In this document: positions 1 to 12,826 of the stretch, one piece after another | How positions within the stretch are numbered: position 1 is the stretch's first letter | Layout: every line of letters begins with the position of its first letter | Source of the DNA: Rhododendron vialii | Lineage: Eukaryota > Streptophyta > Magnoliopsida > Ericales > Ericaceae | Assembly (NCBI RefSeq): GCF_030253575.1 | Contig: NC_080568.1 | Span: 24,389,501-24,453,500, forward strand | Length of the DNA: 64,000 nt | Direction of reading: 5' to 3' | Made by a program: the position numbers and the translations under genes | The notes under the pieces: model-generated | Told to the model about the DNA's origin: nothing | Seen by the model: only the letters and a program-made list of their open reading frames with translations | Database searches by the model: none

Positions 1-914
1 TATACTAGTAATCTCTCTTTTTAGCTCTCGACAAAAAAAAATATTACTACACGAGCTTCTACAATTACATTCGACGCGGTTTCATATTTTCGAATCGTTG
101 CATTATAGTCTCTTTGTTGATGTTAACATCAAATACTTCATTTTCAATATATGCGACGAAGCGATCGTTCTACCTTTGGTCTCGCATTCATTACACAACC
201 TATTCTTCACATATGTCATTGCCAAAAGCAATGCCAACTTCACACCCGATTCTAATGGGTCGCCTTTTATTTTTTAATCGGGAGTGTATCATTTTCAATA
301 ACTGTCCCAGACAGTTCTTGGACTTGCCTCACAAGTGTGTCTTACAAACATATCTTCACGTATATCCCAGCATTGTGAAAAAATATTAGATTGTTTGGAA
401 TAATTATCGAAGAGGACCCCGTCCCTTTTTATTTTGTATGCAACTTTCAGGTGCTGTAAACATTGAAAAATTATCCGGGTGATGTCGCCATCAAATTTTG
501 AGGGGTCATTTACTATTTTTTTTTTTAAAATTCAATATAATAATAGCCAAAAAAACATATTTCTATGGGGTCGCCTGACCCCATTGACGACGCTATTGCA
601 AAATTAGTGGGGTCGGATGACCCCATGGGCAGAAATTAAAATGCTTCTATGCTATAAATCTCTATTGACGAAGATTGTACCCATAAAAGATTGTTTATGA
701 CCCTACCCTAGTTTCCCAACTGCAAAGTATTAAGCAATTCTTCTGTAAAAACAATACACTGCTGCACTTTTTTTCCAATAACTTACTCTCAGTGTATTCA
801 TGCTAGTTTACGCATACATCGACTGATTTTTAGGGACTCAATTTCACCATCCATTGATATATCCTGATTAAAGACAGGGCAATGCCTTGTATGGATTGAC
901 TCATAAGAGGAGTT
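1..914. other. AT-rich intergenic DNA, no gene seen
   Basis: No open frame here has splice signals or a recognisable domain. Around 560-640 there are two short GGGGTC/GACCCC palindromic stretches resembling the ends of degraded hAT-type elements such as the one at 8558-9267, but I could not define element borders. Confidence 0.5.
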
Positions 915-1049
915 GGGGAAAATGACGGCCCAGGACGTGTTTTGATAATTAATACTTGCCAAGGACATATGAGAACATTTGTTAATGCTAAAAATATCCT
1001 TGGCGGGTATTAATTATCAAAACACATTTTTGGCCATCATTTTCTCTAA
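915..1049. mobile_element. Foldback MITE-like hairpin (family A, copy 1)
   Basis: The two halves are inverted copies: GGGAAAATGACGGCC, GTGTTTTGATAATTAATAC and CCAAGGA on the left reappear in reverse complement on the right, ending in GGCCATCATTTTCTC. A second copy of the same element lies at 57630-57761 with a clean 9-bp target duplication. Here the flanks match only imperfectly (GAGGAGTTG and TAAGAGTTG), which suggests an older insertion. Confidence 0.75.
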
Positions 1050-1999
1050 GAGTTGATGATATATGAGAGGTATCAAACGTGGGGCCTTAAAAGGAACAAT
1101 ACACATGCATCTTATTACTTTAGAAAGAAGCAAGAAAGTATCATCGCCTTAGAACTATTTGGGTAAAGACAAATTGGATTTTAAATTGACAACAAGGCTT
1201 CTGAGACTAAATTTAGTTTTTCAAAGTGGGTATGAGAAAAATTGAGGTTTGAGAGAATTTTTTGGGTTAAAAGAAGATATGTTGTAGGAATATCTAAGCT
1301 ATTGAGATTGATATCATGTCATCTATCTGTTTACTTATTTGAGACCAATTTAGCTTCTTCTTTTTTTGGCTTGTCTCAAACTAATTTAGAAAGGAATTCT
1401 TTGAAGAAAACTATAAAAATTGAATTGACCTATAATTAACGATTATAAACATTGGTTGAATATAATTCAAACTTGAGAAAATTTTCAACCTCATTAAATA
1501 ATATTTCTGGAGTCGCCACAGCCCGACCACACACTCCAAGCCTTGCCGTTGCCACTGTGCGCACCTATCAAAAGAATCATTCTATAATTACAAATATTTT
1601 TATGAACAAACAAATTGTCATGCCCTCGATTTTTAACATACATATTGAATACTCTTTTGATAAATAAAGTTCTCGTAGTAATACAATTAATATCCAAAAG
1701 ATTTTCCCTTCCCCTGTTCTCAAATAATATTCGAATATTACATTTTTGGCTCAGTGGCCCCAAGTAATCAAAACGCCAATGTCCGAAGAAATTGATATTA
1801 CAGTTGTAACAAATGTCTTTCCAAATACTTCTTTCTAATTAAATACAAATATTCGCCTCTTTTATACCTTCGTAAAACATTATCAACAAGCACATATGCA
1901 TGTCATGCCAACTTCCTTGCTTTGTATCTGAAAATGATAGGTTGAGCTACACTATCTCGGCAGAAAAGCTATACGAAAATGCGATGAAGTATGAACCAA
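1050..1999. other. Intergenic DNA without recognisable feature
   Basis: AT-rich sequence with only short chance frames. No splice-supported exon, RNA gene or repeat end was found. Confidence 0.5.
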
Positions 2000-4147
2000 G
2001 AGTGAATGAGTTTCAACAAGCGAACATGAGATACAAAGGGGTTACCACAATGAACTGACGGACTAAGACTACGGGGTTCTGGATGTCTTAAAGATGTCCC
2101 TAACCATTCATACATCAACTAGATGCAGCATTAAACTCACATCAATCTAAATAACCTACGACCATTTCTCAACCGTTTAATGACTCCTTGAATGGGTACC
2201 GCGAATAACTTCCTCATTTCAAACCATTCGCCATCAAGCCTGTTTTTCATAAAAACATTCTCTTTTTATTACCAAAATAATTTCAAGAAAACTTTCGGCC
2301 TTTATGGTCAAGCTCCGTTGATTCGAGCTTGAATATCAGAATCCGTTAATTTGTGCCCAAATATCGAAACCGTTGATTCGCTCAGGAATACCGAAGGATT
2401 TTTAATAAAAATTCTTTTTCTAAAACCTAAATTCCTTTCTTTCCAAAAACTGTGATAGAATCAATTGTTTATCCCTTTTTCAACAATCACGATCTCAAGT
2501 AACATGTACTTCTGAAATCGACTATAACACCTTTCATATTGCGAGACATTCAACTCTATTACAATACCTTGCGTTACAACGAACTCTCTCCACTTGGGTC
2601 TCCGCATTACCACACCTTACGTTGCGAAACCTTCTTGAGTCTCTGCATTACCACCTATTGCGTTGTGGGACTCCCCTATTCAAATTCTCAATTCAAGCAC
2701 ACACGCATGCACCATTAATCTATATTCAAGCAAACGACATTCCTTAGTTCATATTCTTTCATTCATCATCATACAAGGCAATACAAACTTTGTAAACATG
2801 TCATAATGTACATTGACAAATACACAAGTTCCATGTTTTTCCTCTAAGTCTATCACAACGTCCTTCGTCATGTACAGAACCCACAAACGACTCTACGATG
2901 CACCACCCGTTAGGTTCTAAACTAGAATCTTGTAGAACGAATGCCAAAGGAATTGGAAAAGATCAATGAGACGAATCACAAGAATACGAGTTATCCTATT
3001 CTCATCTGAACCATTAGGCAAGCCCCTATCGACCAACTAAGCACCCCACGTTATACCTTATAGCCTACGATATTCGATAACCTCTCTACGGTACATTTTT
3101 TCATCCCACCTATCACCACGTCATGTCTATATTGTTCATCACATCATGCCACAATCATTCCCAAGTACAATCAATCTCATAAGATCGATGCATTTTGATT
3201 AAGTTTTAATCAAGTAAGTTACTATTCTTTCTTTGACGACGGAAGACCAACGGGACGATGATAACTTAGATTAACCAAAGGAATTCGATTAGGCATGCTT
3301 GAAATATGTTAGGAGGTGTTCGCCAAAAGGGACTAGGAGTACTGATCAGGGCGGTGTCCAAAAGCGACTAGGAGTGATCGGGGCTCAATACGGTTGAGAA
3401 CAAGCAAACCAGCATCAAAGCTGTCTAGAGAGGGGAGGGATTGATCCCCCCATGACTAGGGATCGATCCTTGGTGCTGCTGGACCAGAGAAAGAAAAAGG
3501 GGGATCGATCCCCCTTGCATGGGGATCAATACCCACGTGGTTTTGGGTGATTTTCTGCAGATTTTGACAGTTTTTCAAGGACACAACGATTGACGATCTA
3601 AACTCGATTGAAGCATGAAATCAACTCGTAAACACATAGAATGAGTAAGAAATCCCTACCTCAAGTCTAGAAGCTTCAAACACACGATCAAACAAACAAT
3701 CCCCAGCTATCCAAGCTCAAAATCCTCCAAGAATGAGTTCTAGCACGAACCCACCCGATCCAAGGCTCATATCGCAGGTAAATGATGGATTGAAGGTTAA
3801 AATATGAAGAGGTGGAGGTTGATTGGTGGGTTTTGAGCTCAAAGGAGCAAGAGAGAGGGAGGGAGAGGAGGCGTGGGAGATGAGAGAGTGAAATGGGTTT
3901 TTTTTTTTTTTTTTCTATCCCCTACAACTACACATCTCTATATATACTAGCACACACACAAAACATATTTGCACTCCCTCAAGTAATAATCTTATCATAC
4001 TGACCCCAAATCTTATAAACTCAACAAAATTCATATTTTCCTTAATTCCTAGCATTTATATGACTTTTAAAGAATATCCAAAAAATACAGGTCTCTGTAC
4101 AAATGCATAAATATAATCACATAAGTGTGGGTTCCGACTTCCGTACA
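2000..4147 (-). mobile_element. Degraded LTR-like sequence, probably Gypsy, minus strand
   Basis: Read on the minus strand this looks like a retrotransposon LTR. A TATATATAG box lies near 3945, followed by a pyrimidine-rich leader (the GA-rich stretch at 3848-3895 on the plus strand) and long non-coding text with GGGATCGATCCCC-like runs near 3430-3530. A possible 5' terminus TGTACGG lies at 4147. I found no primer binding site, partner LTR or target duplication, so borders and class are uncertain. Coding capacity is nil. Confidence 0.4.
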
Positions 4148-4527
4148 CATTGTACCATTAGGGTGCGTGGAGCAGACATACTGACGTGAGATTTTTTGAT
4201 CGTCCTGATGTGAGATTTGTTTGTGCAAACGTTTATGGGTTTATAATTTTTTCCCATCAAAATTTGAAAGGGCAGGATTCTCAACGGCACTATTGATTAT
4301 GTTTTATGGTATTTTCAGACCCATTTTCGAGTGTTTATTTCTTCAAACTTGCTATGAATACTTTTGTCACGTCAAAAATCATTTTCATCAGAGATCATTT
4401 AAAGTGTTTTCAAAACACATGTCAATGTTACAATCTTTTTTACCAACAAAACTGTGTTTGAAAAACATATCAGCTGATGGGCGTGTTTGCGAATAACCGT
4501 GGATACAGATTTTAGATTTTAATTTCA

Positions 4528-5350
4528 GGGTGTGTTTATGATAGCTATAGAATTTGATTTTTAGATTCTAACTTCTGATTCTATTGCAGATTTTCGATTT
4601 CATAATTTAAGAGATCGAAATTGAGAAACATGTTTGTTGTAGCTGCGAAATTATGAGAATTTCATTCCTTTTTTTAAAATTTTTATTACAGAATTCCAAA
4701 AGCTACCCAAACCTAGCTTTGAAAATTTGAGAATTTCTTTCCTTTTTCAGGTTCTCAGAATCTGTAGCTTCTAAAAATCAATTTTGTAGAATTTTTGACA
4801 AATATTCTAAACTGATTTTTGGAAACTAGAATCTAAAAATCTGTCAAAATAATTTTTCACAAACACTCACTCAGATTATGCTGCAGATTTCGGACTTCAG
4901 ATAATAGAAGTTGAGAAACCTATTTGTTGTAGCTACGAGCAATGTTCTAAAAGTCGCTAGGCGCTAGTCGAACGGTCGGCCACTTTTGAGCGATTAATCG
5001 GTGCATATTAAATAGTAATCGGCAAATAATCGTTAGTCGGACCTAATCGGATAGGCCCCGCCATCGATTAATCGGTGATTAATCGGTGATTAATTCCTTG
5101 TTTTAGAACACTTGCTACGATATTACTAGAATTTCATTCTTTCTTTCTTTTTGTGAATTTCTATTCTAGAATAGCAAAAACCACACAAAACCCAGTTTTG
5201 AGATTTTGAGAATCTTATTCCTTTTTTAGCTTTTCAGAATCTGTAAAATTCAAAAATTTATTAGCTATAATATTTTGGCAAACACTCCAATTGATTTTGA
5301 AAAGTTAGAATCTCAAAATCTGCAAAAATAGTTTATCGCAAAAACGCACA
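4528..5350. mobile_element. Two adjacent related MITE-like inverted-repeat units
   Basis: The first unit (about 4528-4868) begins with GTGTGTTTATGATAGC and a TTTTTAGATTCTA block, and ends with the inverted TAGAATCTAAAAATCTG and CACAAACACTC. A second diverged unit with the same blocks follows to about 5350 (TTAGAATCTCAAAATCTGC, then CGCAAAAACGCAC). The second unit is interrupted by another small element at about 4944-5112. Non-coding. Confidence 0.55.
4944..5112. mobile_element. Small nested MITE with TTCTAAAA ends
   Basis: It starts AATGTTCTAAAAGTCGC and ends TTGTTTTAGAACACTTG, so the termini are inverted copies (GTTCTAAAA / TTTTAGAAC). Inside is a GATTAATCG-type word repeated several times (about 4997-5095). 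It interrupts the surrounding MITE-like unit. Confidence 0.5.
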
Positions 5351-6052
5351 ATATTTGGTCAACATGGTTATTATGGTGACTAATGCGCTTGACGAATTCT
5401 AAAACATGAACGATTTCAATCAATAAAATAAGCCCAAGAAAGATTTAAAACTGAGCAGTCCTATTTTGGCCTAATCAGCAAAATGACTTCTTCTTTTTCT
5501 TATTTAATTTTTTTTCACATTTGTTAATTATTTGTGAATTAATGCTTCATCGTGACAAGACAAGAGAGATCTAAAAAATTTATAAAAAAAAATTACAATC
5601 GGAACTCATTTTTTTTCCGAATAAAGACCAAAATAAAAACTGGTATGTTGTCATTTGGAGGAATTGGACATATTCCCAAGTTGGCCAACCAACAAATTTA
5701 GCCCCCCACCATTTCACAATCCGCCAAACACGCCCCTTTAACCCCAATACACACCCATGAATCGGCAATGATCAAAAATAGGAAAAAAACAACACTCACA
5801 ACTCTCTCTCTCTCTCTTTCTCTCTGTAGTCTTTCTTTAACTACTTTCACTACCTTCAGTATCTATTATCTGTAGTCTTTCTTTAACTACTTCTCCTCTT
5901 TGTGATTGAGAATCTGCGTCACGCTTCCCGGTACGCATTGTTCGTTGCTTCACTCACAACTCTCTCTCTATCTCTCTCTGTTGTATTAAACTTGCTGTAT
6001 CCACCTTCTTGACCTCCCGACCTCCAGGTGTTCGACGAAATATGCCTGAACA
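5351..6052 (+). promoter_or_regulatory. Upstream region and 5' leader of the PTST2-like gene
   Basis: Pyrimidine-rich leader typical of plant 5' UTRs, with CT microsatellites at 5800-5826 and 5958-5980. TGTAGTCTTTCTTTAACTAC occurs twice (about 5826 and 5872), and CACTCACAACTCTCTCTCT also occurs twice (about 5793 and 5950), pointing to a small local duplication. The transcription start and TATA box could not be fixed. Confidence 0.45.
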
Positions 6053-9000
6053 ATGTCGTCGCTCATCACGACCCCACACCACTTCCTTTTCCTGCCCGGA
6101 CGCTTGAATAGTAATAATTCCAAAACCGCTTCTTCACCCCTGACCACCCTCATCGTGAACCCAAGAACCCATCGTCCACGACACCAGGGAATTTTCTTGG
6201 ATACTTTTTCTCTAGGGTTTCGGAAGAATTTCAAGAACAAGAGATATTATTACTACAAGGCCTGGGAAAGCGAGGGGGACTTGGTATTGGAGAGTGAGAT
6301 TCTTGAGTTCATGAAGAAATCAGAGAAGCCTGGGGTGTTTCCGTCCAAGGAAGAGTTAGTTAATGCTGGCAGGATGGATTTGGTAGAGGCAATTGTCAAG
6401 GAAGGTGGTTGGCTTTCTATGGGTTGGGATTTGGGAAATCATCAAAATGAAGAACAAGAGAAGGTTCAAGAAGTTATTGATATAACTGCTAGAGTTTCTG
6501 ATGATTCTTGTAGGGTCTCTCGCGTTTCATCCGATTCTTCTCACTCTCCGTCCTCTTCTGGGAGATCATTGTGAGTTTCGCTTCGCTTCTCTTTTATTAT
6601 TTTTTTCCCTCTCCTCTATGTAATGTTCTTTGCGTTACATTTGGGTTTGTGATTTAGAAAATGGAAATGGTATGTACCCATTTGGTTATCTTCAATTTGC
6701 TCGTCTAGATAATATTTTCCCTTGTTGAATAATAAATGGATTAATTGAACTGATGTTTCTGTTATCGTTTCGATGCCCCGATTCAATAAGGGGTAAATGC
6801 CTTCGAAGGGAACATGATGGAAAAAACAAAAGAAAGTCAGTTGAAATAATAATCTAGCTTTTTGGAGTAGTAAAAAAAGGAACTTGTCTTGGATTGGAAC
6901 TACATAGATATTGTATGATTGTGATTTCTCGACTCTTTTCTCTGTCTGCGTTTACCTGCCTGATTTAGAGTCTTTACTAGGAATATCTTTCACTTGTTTC
7001 ATAGAGAGGTGTCTTGTATGTTCCATTCTGGGTTCTGTAAGACAGTTGACGGAGGTTGTGAGAGTTGAGCATTGGAATCTTTATTGTGGTTAGTGGGGTT
7101 TCTTCCTCTCCTTAGGCACACTGTTGTACTGCTTATATCATTTGTTCTCATGCTGTGTGATTGATTTGCTTTCTTTATTGATTGTGTGGATCGATTCGTC
7201 TTGTTCTTTTTGCCTTATTGTTTTTCGTTTTTTGTGCAGTGGAATGAGAGATGAGCAAGAAAGTGGGATTGAGGGTATACTGACTCGATTGGAAAACCAG
7301 AGGAATTTGTTGTTTGGTGGCAATGGGTATTCTAACCGTGCATCGAGTAAAGATGATGGAGGTGATTCACATATTGAAACATCTAGATATGGGGGTAAGA
7401 TGGTTATTTTGATTCTTTCATGACGTTGGATTCCACTTAGCGTGGAGCAAATAGCAGATGATCATTTGTACTAATTATCTAGCTATTTATGAAGTAAAGA
7501 AGTTGCTGCTGGATGTGGAAGTACCATTTAGACTTTGATAACTTTTTTTTTATGTGTGTGTATAGCATTGTTCGTTACGCCTATAGATTCTACAATGTTA
7601 TTTGTGGTGTTTGTTATGTTGTAAAGACAGTGCTGACCTTGGAAGAAGCAGCAGACTCGCATCAGGCAGTTGTGATAATGGCATAGATATCAACAGATCA
7701 GGTAGCAAGCTTAACCATAGCAGATCTGTGGCAGATTTTGATGGTTCAATGAGCTCAGAAAAGCCAGAATCGTGGCAAGCTTGGAGCATTCAGAGGGCAG
7801 GCTTCTCGGACTCGGAATTTGAAGGTTTTCCATTCCTAAGTCTCTGTTGCAATTTAAAGTTTCAGATTTGGAATCGAGGATATGTTACGTATCCAACTCC
7901 TCAATTGCTCTTACAATATGTGCAGCGGCAGAAATCTCTTTCATGGACAATCAAATTCCGGAGGAAAAGGTTGCTTCAGATGATGAATTTATTGCAACGA
8001 CAGAGTGCTCTGCTGAATCTTTGAACAAACCGAATGATATTAGCAACAATGAGATACGAACTCGCGTTCACCACCTGGAGCTTGAGCTTACATCTGCACT
8101 TTGTGTTTTGAGGACCAAGAGTGTGGAACATGTTCCCAAAGAGGTATTCAGAATGTCCATATAGTTCAAACCTGCCCATTTTTCTATCTGTTTATGTTTG
8201 GCGTAAAATTAAGCAGCGCGACCAAAATCTAGAAATGTAAAACATTCAAAATAATTGTTGAAATGTTGTATTATGGGGTCCACATCAGGTCCATAGGTCA
8301 GTGGAGGTATGTGTTCCAGAACTTAGTGAACAATTTTTTTTTTGTTGAAATCACTTTCAAAATTGCTAGTGCATTCGTGTACTATAATTAGCAAATAGGC
8401 TTTGTCTGGTTTGACATTATTTTTTGGGAATGACATGTTCAAGTACCAATAAACGGGAAAGTACACACGAATCTGTGTAACTTCTTGAATCCTGATGGGG
8501 GTTCAACGCATTTTTCTCCGAACCTATAGTTGCTCCTAAACTTTTTTCACCCAGAAGCAAGGGCGGAGGCCCATATGGGCAAGTGGGGTCAATCGATCCC
8601 ACTGAATTTTCAAATTAGTAGGGATTTGTTACTTAGTGAATGACCCCATCAAAGTGTAAAATTGCCACAAGAATTTTACTGAAGGTGTGAAATTGCCCCA
8701 GCATTTCATCCAAATACAAAGTGAATATTTCTACTAGATTGTGTAGAAACTGTTTAATTGTTGAGTGAGAATCAATTGATACCTTAGAGCATCCACACCC
8801 ATGAATGCTATTTTGCCATTGCCATTCTCATTTTTGGACAATGAATAGTGTCATTTTGACAAAAGAATGGCAAAGGTGTTGCACCCGTCTTTTGCTATTT
8901 CTTTCAATTTCTCTCTCAATCTCAAAAATGGAAATATTGCCATATATGACAAAAGAATTGGCATTTGCCAAATTGAGAGAAATTTTGGCATTGTGGGTGT

Positions 9001-11802
9001 GGCACCCAATTTGCCATTTTTGGGAAATGGTAAGAAATTTTGCCAAAAATAGCTAGCGGTTGGATGCTCTTACATGTTTCATGTATCCTTTTTTTAAATA
9101 GGAAAGTTGTCGAGAATGTTTTAAGTCAATTTTATATCTTCTTGATGTGTATTATGTTTTCATACTTATTCTCTGATAAAAAATATATTTTATTACAAAA
9201 ATAATAATATGTCGTACATGACTTCAAGATTGTGACCCCACTAGCCACATTTCTTGCTCTACCACTGCCCAGTAGACGTGAAGATTTACTTTGTGGTTTT
9301 GGAATTCTTTCTTGTCAGTGAGACTATCCAATGCAACTAACTGGTTTTTTGTTAGGTAGTATTCCCTTGGTCCTATAATTTTACCTTATTCTATTGAACA
9401 GTGTAAATTTTTTAAAAATAATCCTGAAATGCCTTTTTTGGGTTTGAAAATGGCACGGAATCCAAGAGGGACTAAAAATACGGAAGGAAGGGAGTGGAGA
9501 ACTAAAGATTCCAGTTTTTGTCCTTGAGGCATATTTTGAACAAGGTGTTTTCACCCTGTTGGCTGATCCATGCATAGAGCTCCAGCAGGACTCTCAGGCT
9601 TTAGCTAAAGTTTTCTTTTCATTGGTTATGGGTTTTGAATAACTTATGGCTTTGATGGTCTGACTATAGTGTTTGACATTTTCGGCATAATCTGCCATTC
9701 TTATCTGCAACTTATGATCGGTAACTAGCCTTTTGTTCTTGAAATAAAACGTAAATCTGTTGAAAATTTGTATGTTCCTTGGGAAAGAAGACACAAGTTG
9801 CGTACAAATCCGTTGATATCTTGAGGAAGGAGATAGTGTTGCAGCATTTTTTTATTCCACATGTTCACAAAGAAGCAGTTGGTTTTCAACCTTTTCAGAT
9901 AAGGTACCATTGATTTGTATTTTTATTGTTTTTTCCTCCTATGTGCTTCAGGTTCATGAAACCTCCAATGACTTGCATAAGATTTCTGATGCTTGGGAGT
10001 TCCAGGAAAATGAGATCATGAAAGCCAAGGACAGATTGCGGTCAATACGTGCAAAGTTGGCGGTATTAGAAGGGAAGATGACACTTGCAATCATGTAAGT
10101 GTAATTCCTGTATATCTAGTGACGTGCCTTGGAAGTTTCTTTTCCCCATTGGCACGTGTCTCATCCGCCAGCAAATTTGCAGTGATGCACAAAAGAAGAT
10201 AGAAGAGAAGCAGAAGAGGATTGACGGTGGTCGTAGAGCTTTGCAACTTGTTCGTACTACCTGTGTTGTTTGGCCTAATCCAGCCTCTGAAGTTCTGTTA
10301 GCAGGATCTTTTGATGGCTGGACCACTCAGGTTTAATCTCATCTTAACATCATTCATTACTTGTCTCCTTAGTCAAGTTGGGCACTAGACCTACACATTA
10401 TGTAGGTATGCTGGGTACATGCTTTTGCATTTACACTTGTTATCCTCTTACTAGATGTACAAGGAGAGTGTTCTTAAATTAGTTGGTTACTGAGGAGTCA
10501 ATTCTCTTTAGCACAGCCACTATTATGCTCTGTTTGTTTGCATGGACAATAAATTAGTTATTTTTATGTTCGAGGATAATGGTTCAGTCATTTTATCGCA
10601 TGGTTTTCAGATCAGGACCGCACTAAAAGTTCTGGTGTGCATGCTTTAGGCCCCGTTCAGTTGCACGGAAGGATGGGAAAGGACAGGAAAATCAACTTTC
10701 CTGTAATTTTCTGTATGTTCAGTTACCAAGAAAGTTGTAGGATCCAAAGCTTCAACTTTTCCACTGGGAAACACTTTCCTGCAAAATAAGTCTAGCCAAA
10801 AGGAAGGAGTTCTTGTTTTCCTGCCAGATTTCTTATCAATAGAACACACACAGGAATTTTCCTTTACTTCACCTCACTTCACTTTTCCTCAGAACCAATT
10901 TCCTACACAACATTTCTGACAATTGAACGGAGCCTTAAGGCCTTTCGAAGGGTTGATAAAGCTACCAGCTTTGAAGGATAGTCCTTGGTACAACAAATTT
11001 ACTTGGACTGCGCTACTCTAGCCTGTCAATCCTAATTTTTGAAGAAAACAAAACTTGGAAAAACGTAGGTAACTGGAATTTTCACTAGAGATATTTTACA
11101 TAGAAAACTAATTTTCAAGGTGGAGTTTTTCACATCAAAACAACCGGCATGTGTTGTAGATTAGTCAACAAGCGAAGAAGGCTTAACCAAATGCAATGGA
11201 CAATTACTTGCACCAGTGCAGTAGAAGCCGTTGAATGATCTGGTTTAAGTTTTGAACACCCTGACAATGGAACACCAAAAATTGATCTAGTGTAAAAGCA
11301 CATATACTAATCCCCACTAATACATTTAATTGATGACATACGTTTTCTTATACTTAATCCTATAATTTCATCTTAATCTTTCCCCCAAAACAAGTATCCC
11401 AGACCTGAAAAACGGCTATGAAGATCTTGACTAGCTTGGACTGCCACAGCATCACAAAGAAATGCCAATTTCACGGAGAAATTTCTGTGTGATGTTTCTG
11501 GGGTTTTTTTTTCTTTCTATTGACATATGATTTGCCTTGCAGAGGAAGATGGAGAAATCAAGTTCAGGTATTTTTTCTGTGTGCCTGAAGCTGTATCCAG
11601 GCAAATATGAGGTAGGTCAGTTTTCATGAACTTGAGTATGACCTGAGAGTGTTTTTGTCATCTAAGGCATTTTGACTATATAATTTTTTCCCGGCAATTT
11701 ATGCAGATCAAGTTTATAGTTGATGGCGTATGGAAGACCGATCCACTGCGTCCTATTGTACGCAACAACGGATACGAGAATAATCTTCATATTGTCGCGT
11801 AA
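6053..11802 (+). CDS. PTST2: PROTEIN TARGETING TO STARCH 2-like (PTST2/FLO6), CBM48 protein
   Basis: Plastid protein of the PTST2/PTST3/FLO6 family, which binds long malto-oligosaccharides and helps starch synthase 4 initiate starch granules (family knowledge). I assembled eight exons: 6053-6570, 7240-7394, 7627-7824, 7926-8143, 9952-10094, 10183-10330, 11543-11611 and 11707-11802. All junctions are GT-AG and in phase, giving 514 aa, near the family's usual size. Seen in the protein: a basic, Ser/Thr-rich N-terminus fitting a chloroplast transit peptide; a family block around residues 84-125 ([20 protein letters not shown], then GGWLSMGW); a charged helical coiled-coil region about 335-425; and a C-terminal CBM48 about 431-512 with [13 protein letters not shown] and YPGKYEIKFIVDG. 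Introns 4 and 6 carry MITEs. PTST3 is the main alternative; neighbouring genes favour PTST2. Confidence 0.88.
8558..9267. mobile_element. hAT-type non-autonomous element in PTST2 intron 4
   Basis: Termini CAAGGGCGGAGGC and GCTCTACCACTG are imperfect inverted repeats of the CAGGGGCGGAGC type. They are flanked by 8-bp repeats CCCAGAAG (8550-8557) and CCCAGTAG (9268-9275), one mismatch, as expected for hAT transposition. No transposase remains. A Tourist-like MITE is nested inside at 8787-9069. Confidence 0.7.
8787..9069. mobile_element. Tourist-like MITE (GAGCATCC ends) nested in the hAT element
   Basis: Termini GAGCATCCA and TGGATGCTC are inverted, and the target duplication is TTA on both sides (8784-8786, 9070-9072), the PIF/Harbinger signature. 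The interior repeats TTTGCCATTTTTGG-like words in both orientations. Open frames inside are short and non-coding. A relative with the same ends is at 36617-37407. Confidence 0.8.
10649..10934. mobile_element. Tourist-like MITE in PTST2 intron 6
   Basis: Ends GGCCCCGTTCAGTTG and CAATTGAACGGAGCC are inverted copies, with TTA target duplications (10646-10648 and 10935-10937). The interior is non-coding. A larger relative with the same ends lies at 47021-47934. Confidence 0.8.
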
Positions 11803-12826
11803 CAGGGACAAGATAAGTTTGCTACAGGGGCATTGAGGGGGATAATTTTGATGATCCTAACGAGGCAGAGAATGATGATATGCTTCTGCTTCTTTTCTTT
11901 TTTTCTCCTTTTTCTAGGCTTTGAAATGGATGGGTAGCGGGTGGTGTTTTTCGTCGTGATTCTTTTACCATAGGAGATGATTGATCATAACCAACATTCA
12001 TTTTACATGTAACATCCAATTGTTGTCGTTGTATTACGGTCTTGGTTTTCATTTTTCCCCCTCTCCCCGAGGTATACATGGAGGTGATTAGTGAGAGATT
12101 CAATCAATTGAAAATCTTTCATTCCCGTGCCTTATGTGACTACTAGTTGAAGACTCTCGTCGGTTGTATATGTTAAGTTCCAACTATGTCCTAGCTATAG
12201 TTACTCGCACATAGTTCCGTTTACACAACAATTTTCTCTCGTGATTCTCAATTCATGCTCTCAATTGACGAAGGAAACCGTGATATACCCGTCTTTCTCA
12301 GTTGCAAGCGGACAACATTATAATTCACTACCTGCATATTTGTTTCAGCATTATTATTGACAGCTTGAATTATAATATACCACAAAACAAGCAGCTCATC
12401 CAAGTAGTTGATTGGAATCCCAAAGTTATTTTGTTTTGGAATTTCCCCTCATTAGATGCTCTGAGCAATTTGTTTCAGTTTTTTTTTTTTTCCGCAGCTG
12501 TATCTATGTATAATCGTGTGGAAAAAGTTGGAACTTGTGATATAATTGTACTCAATTGATGTGCCTTATTGTAATTTCGTCATGAAATTATTCTCTAAAA
12601 AAGAAGAAGAAATTCTTCTCTAAAAAAAATGCTAATCAAAGAGACCATTCGTGTCACAACGCAGAAAAGTATCACTCCTTCCAGTAAAAAGGATTTCCAT
12701 TTCACATAACTGATCCATGTTAACACAGCACCCAGCGGGGCCACATACAATAGTCAAAAGTTAGACGCATTAGTCAGGTAGATATGACTCAATTATTTTA
12801 GTTTCGAGGATTCCACGTACGAGATT
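11803..12826. other. Spacer between convergent PTST2 and LTA4H genes
   Basis: Holds the 3' UTRs of two genes pointing towards each other. I see no further gene. Short frames in both directions lack codon structure, splice context or known domains. Confidence 0.5.

Noticed and set aside
114..389. 91-codon open frame near the left edge
   Set aside because: No domain, no codon pattern, no splice or promoter support; length is expected by chance.
2871..4147. Treating TGTAC...GTACA as exact LTR borders
   Set aside because: The flanking five bases do not match and no primer binding site follows, so only an LTR-like region is reported.
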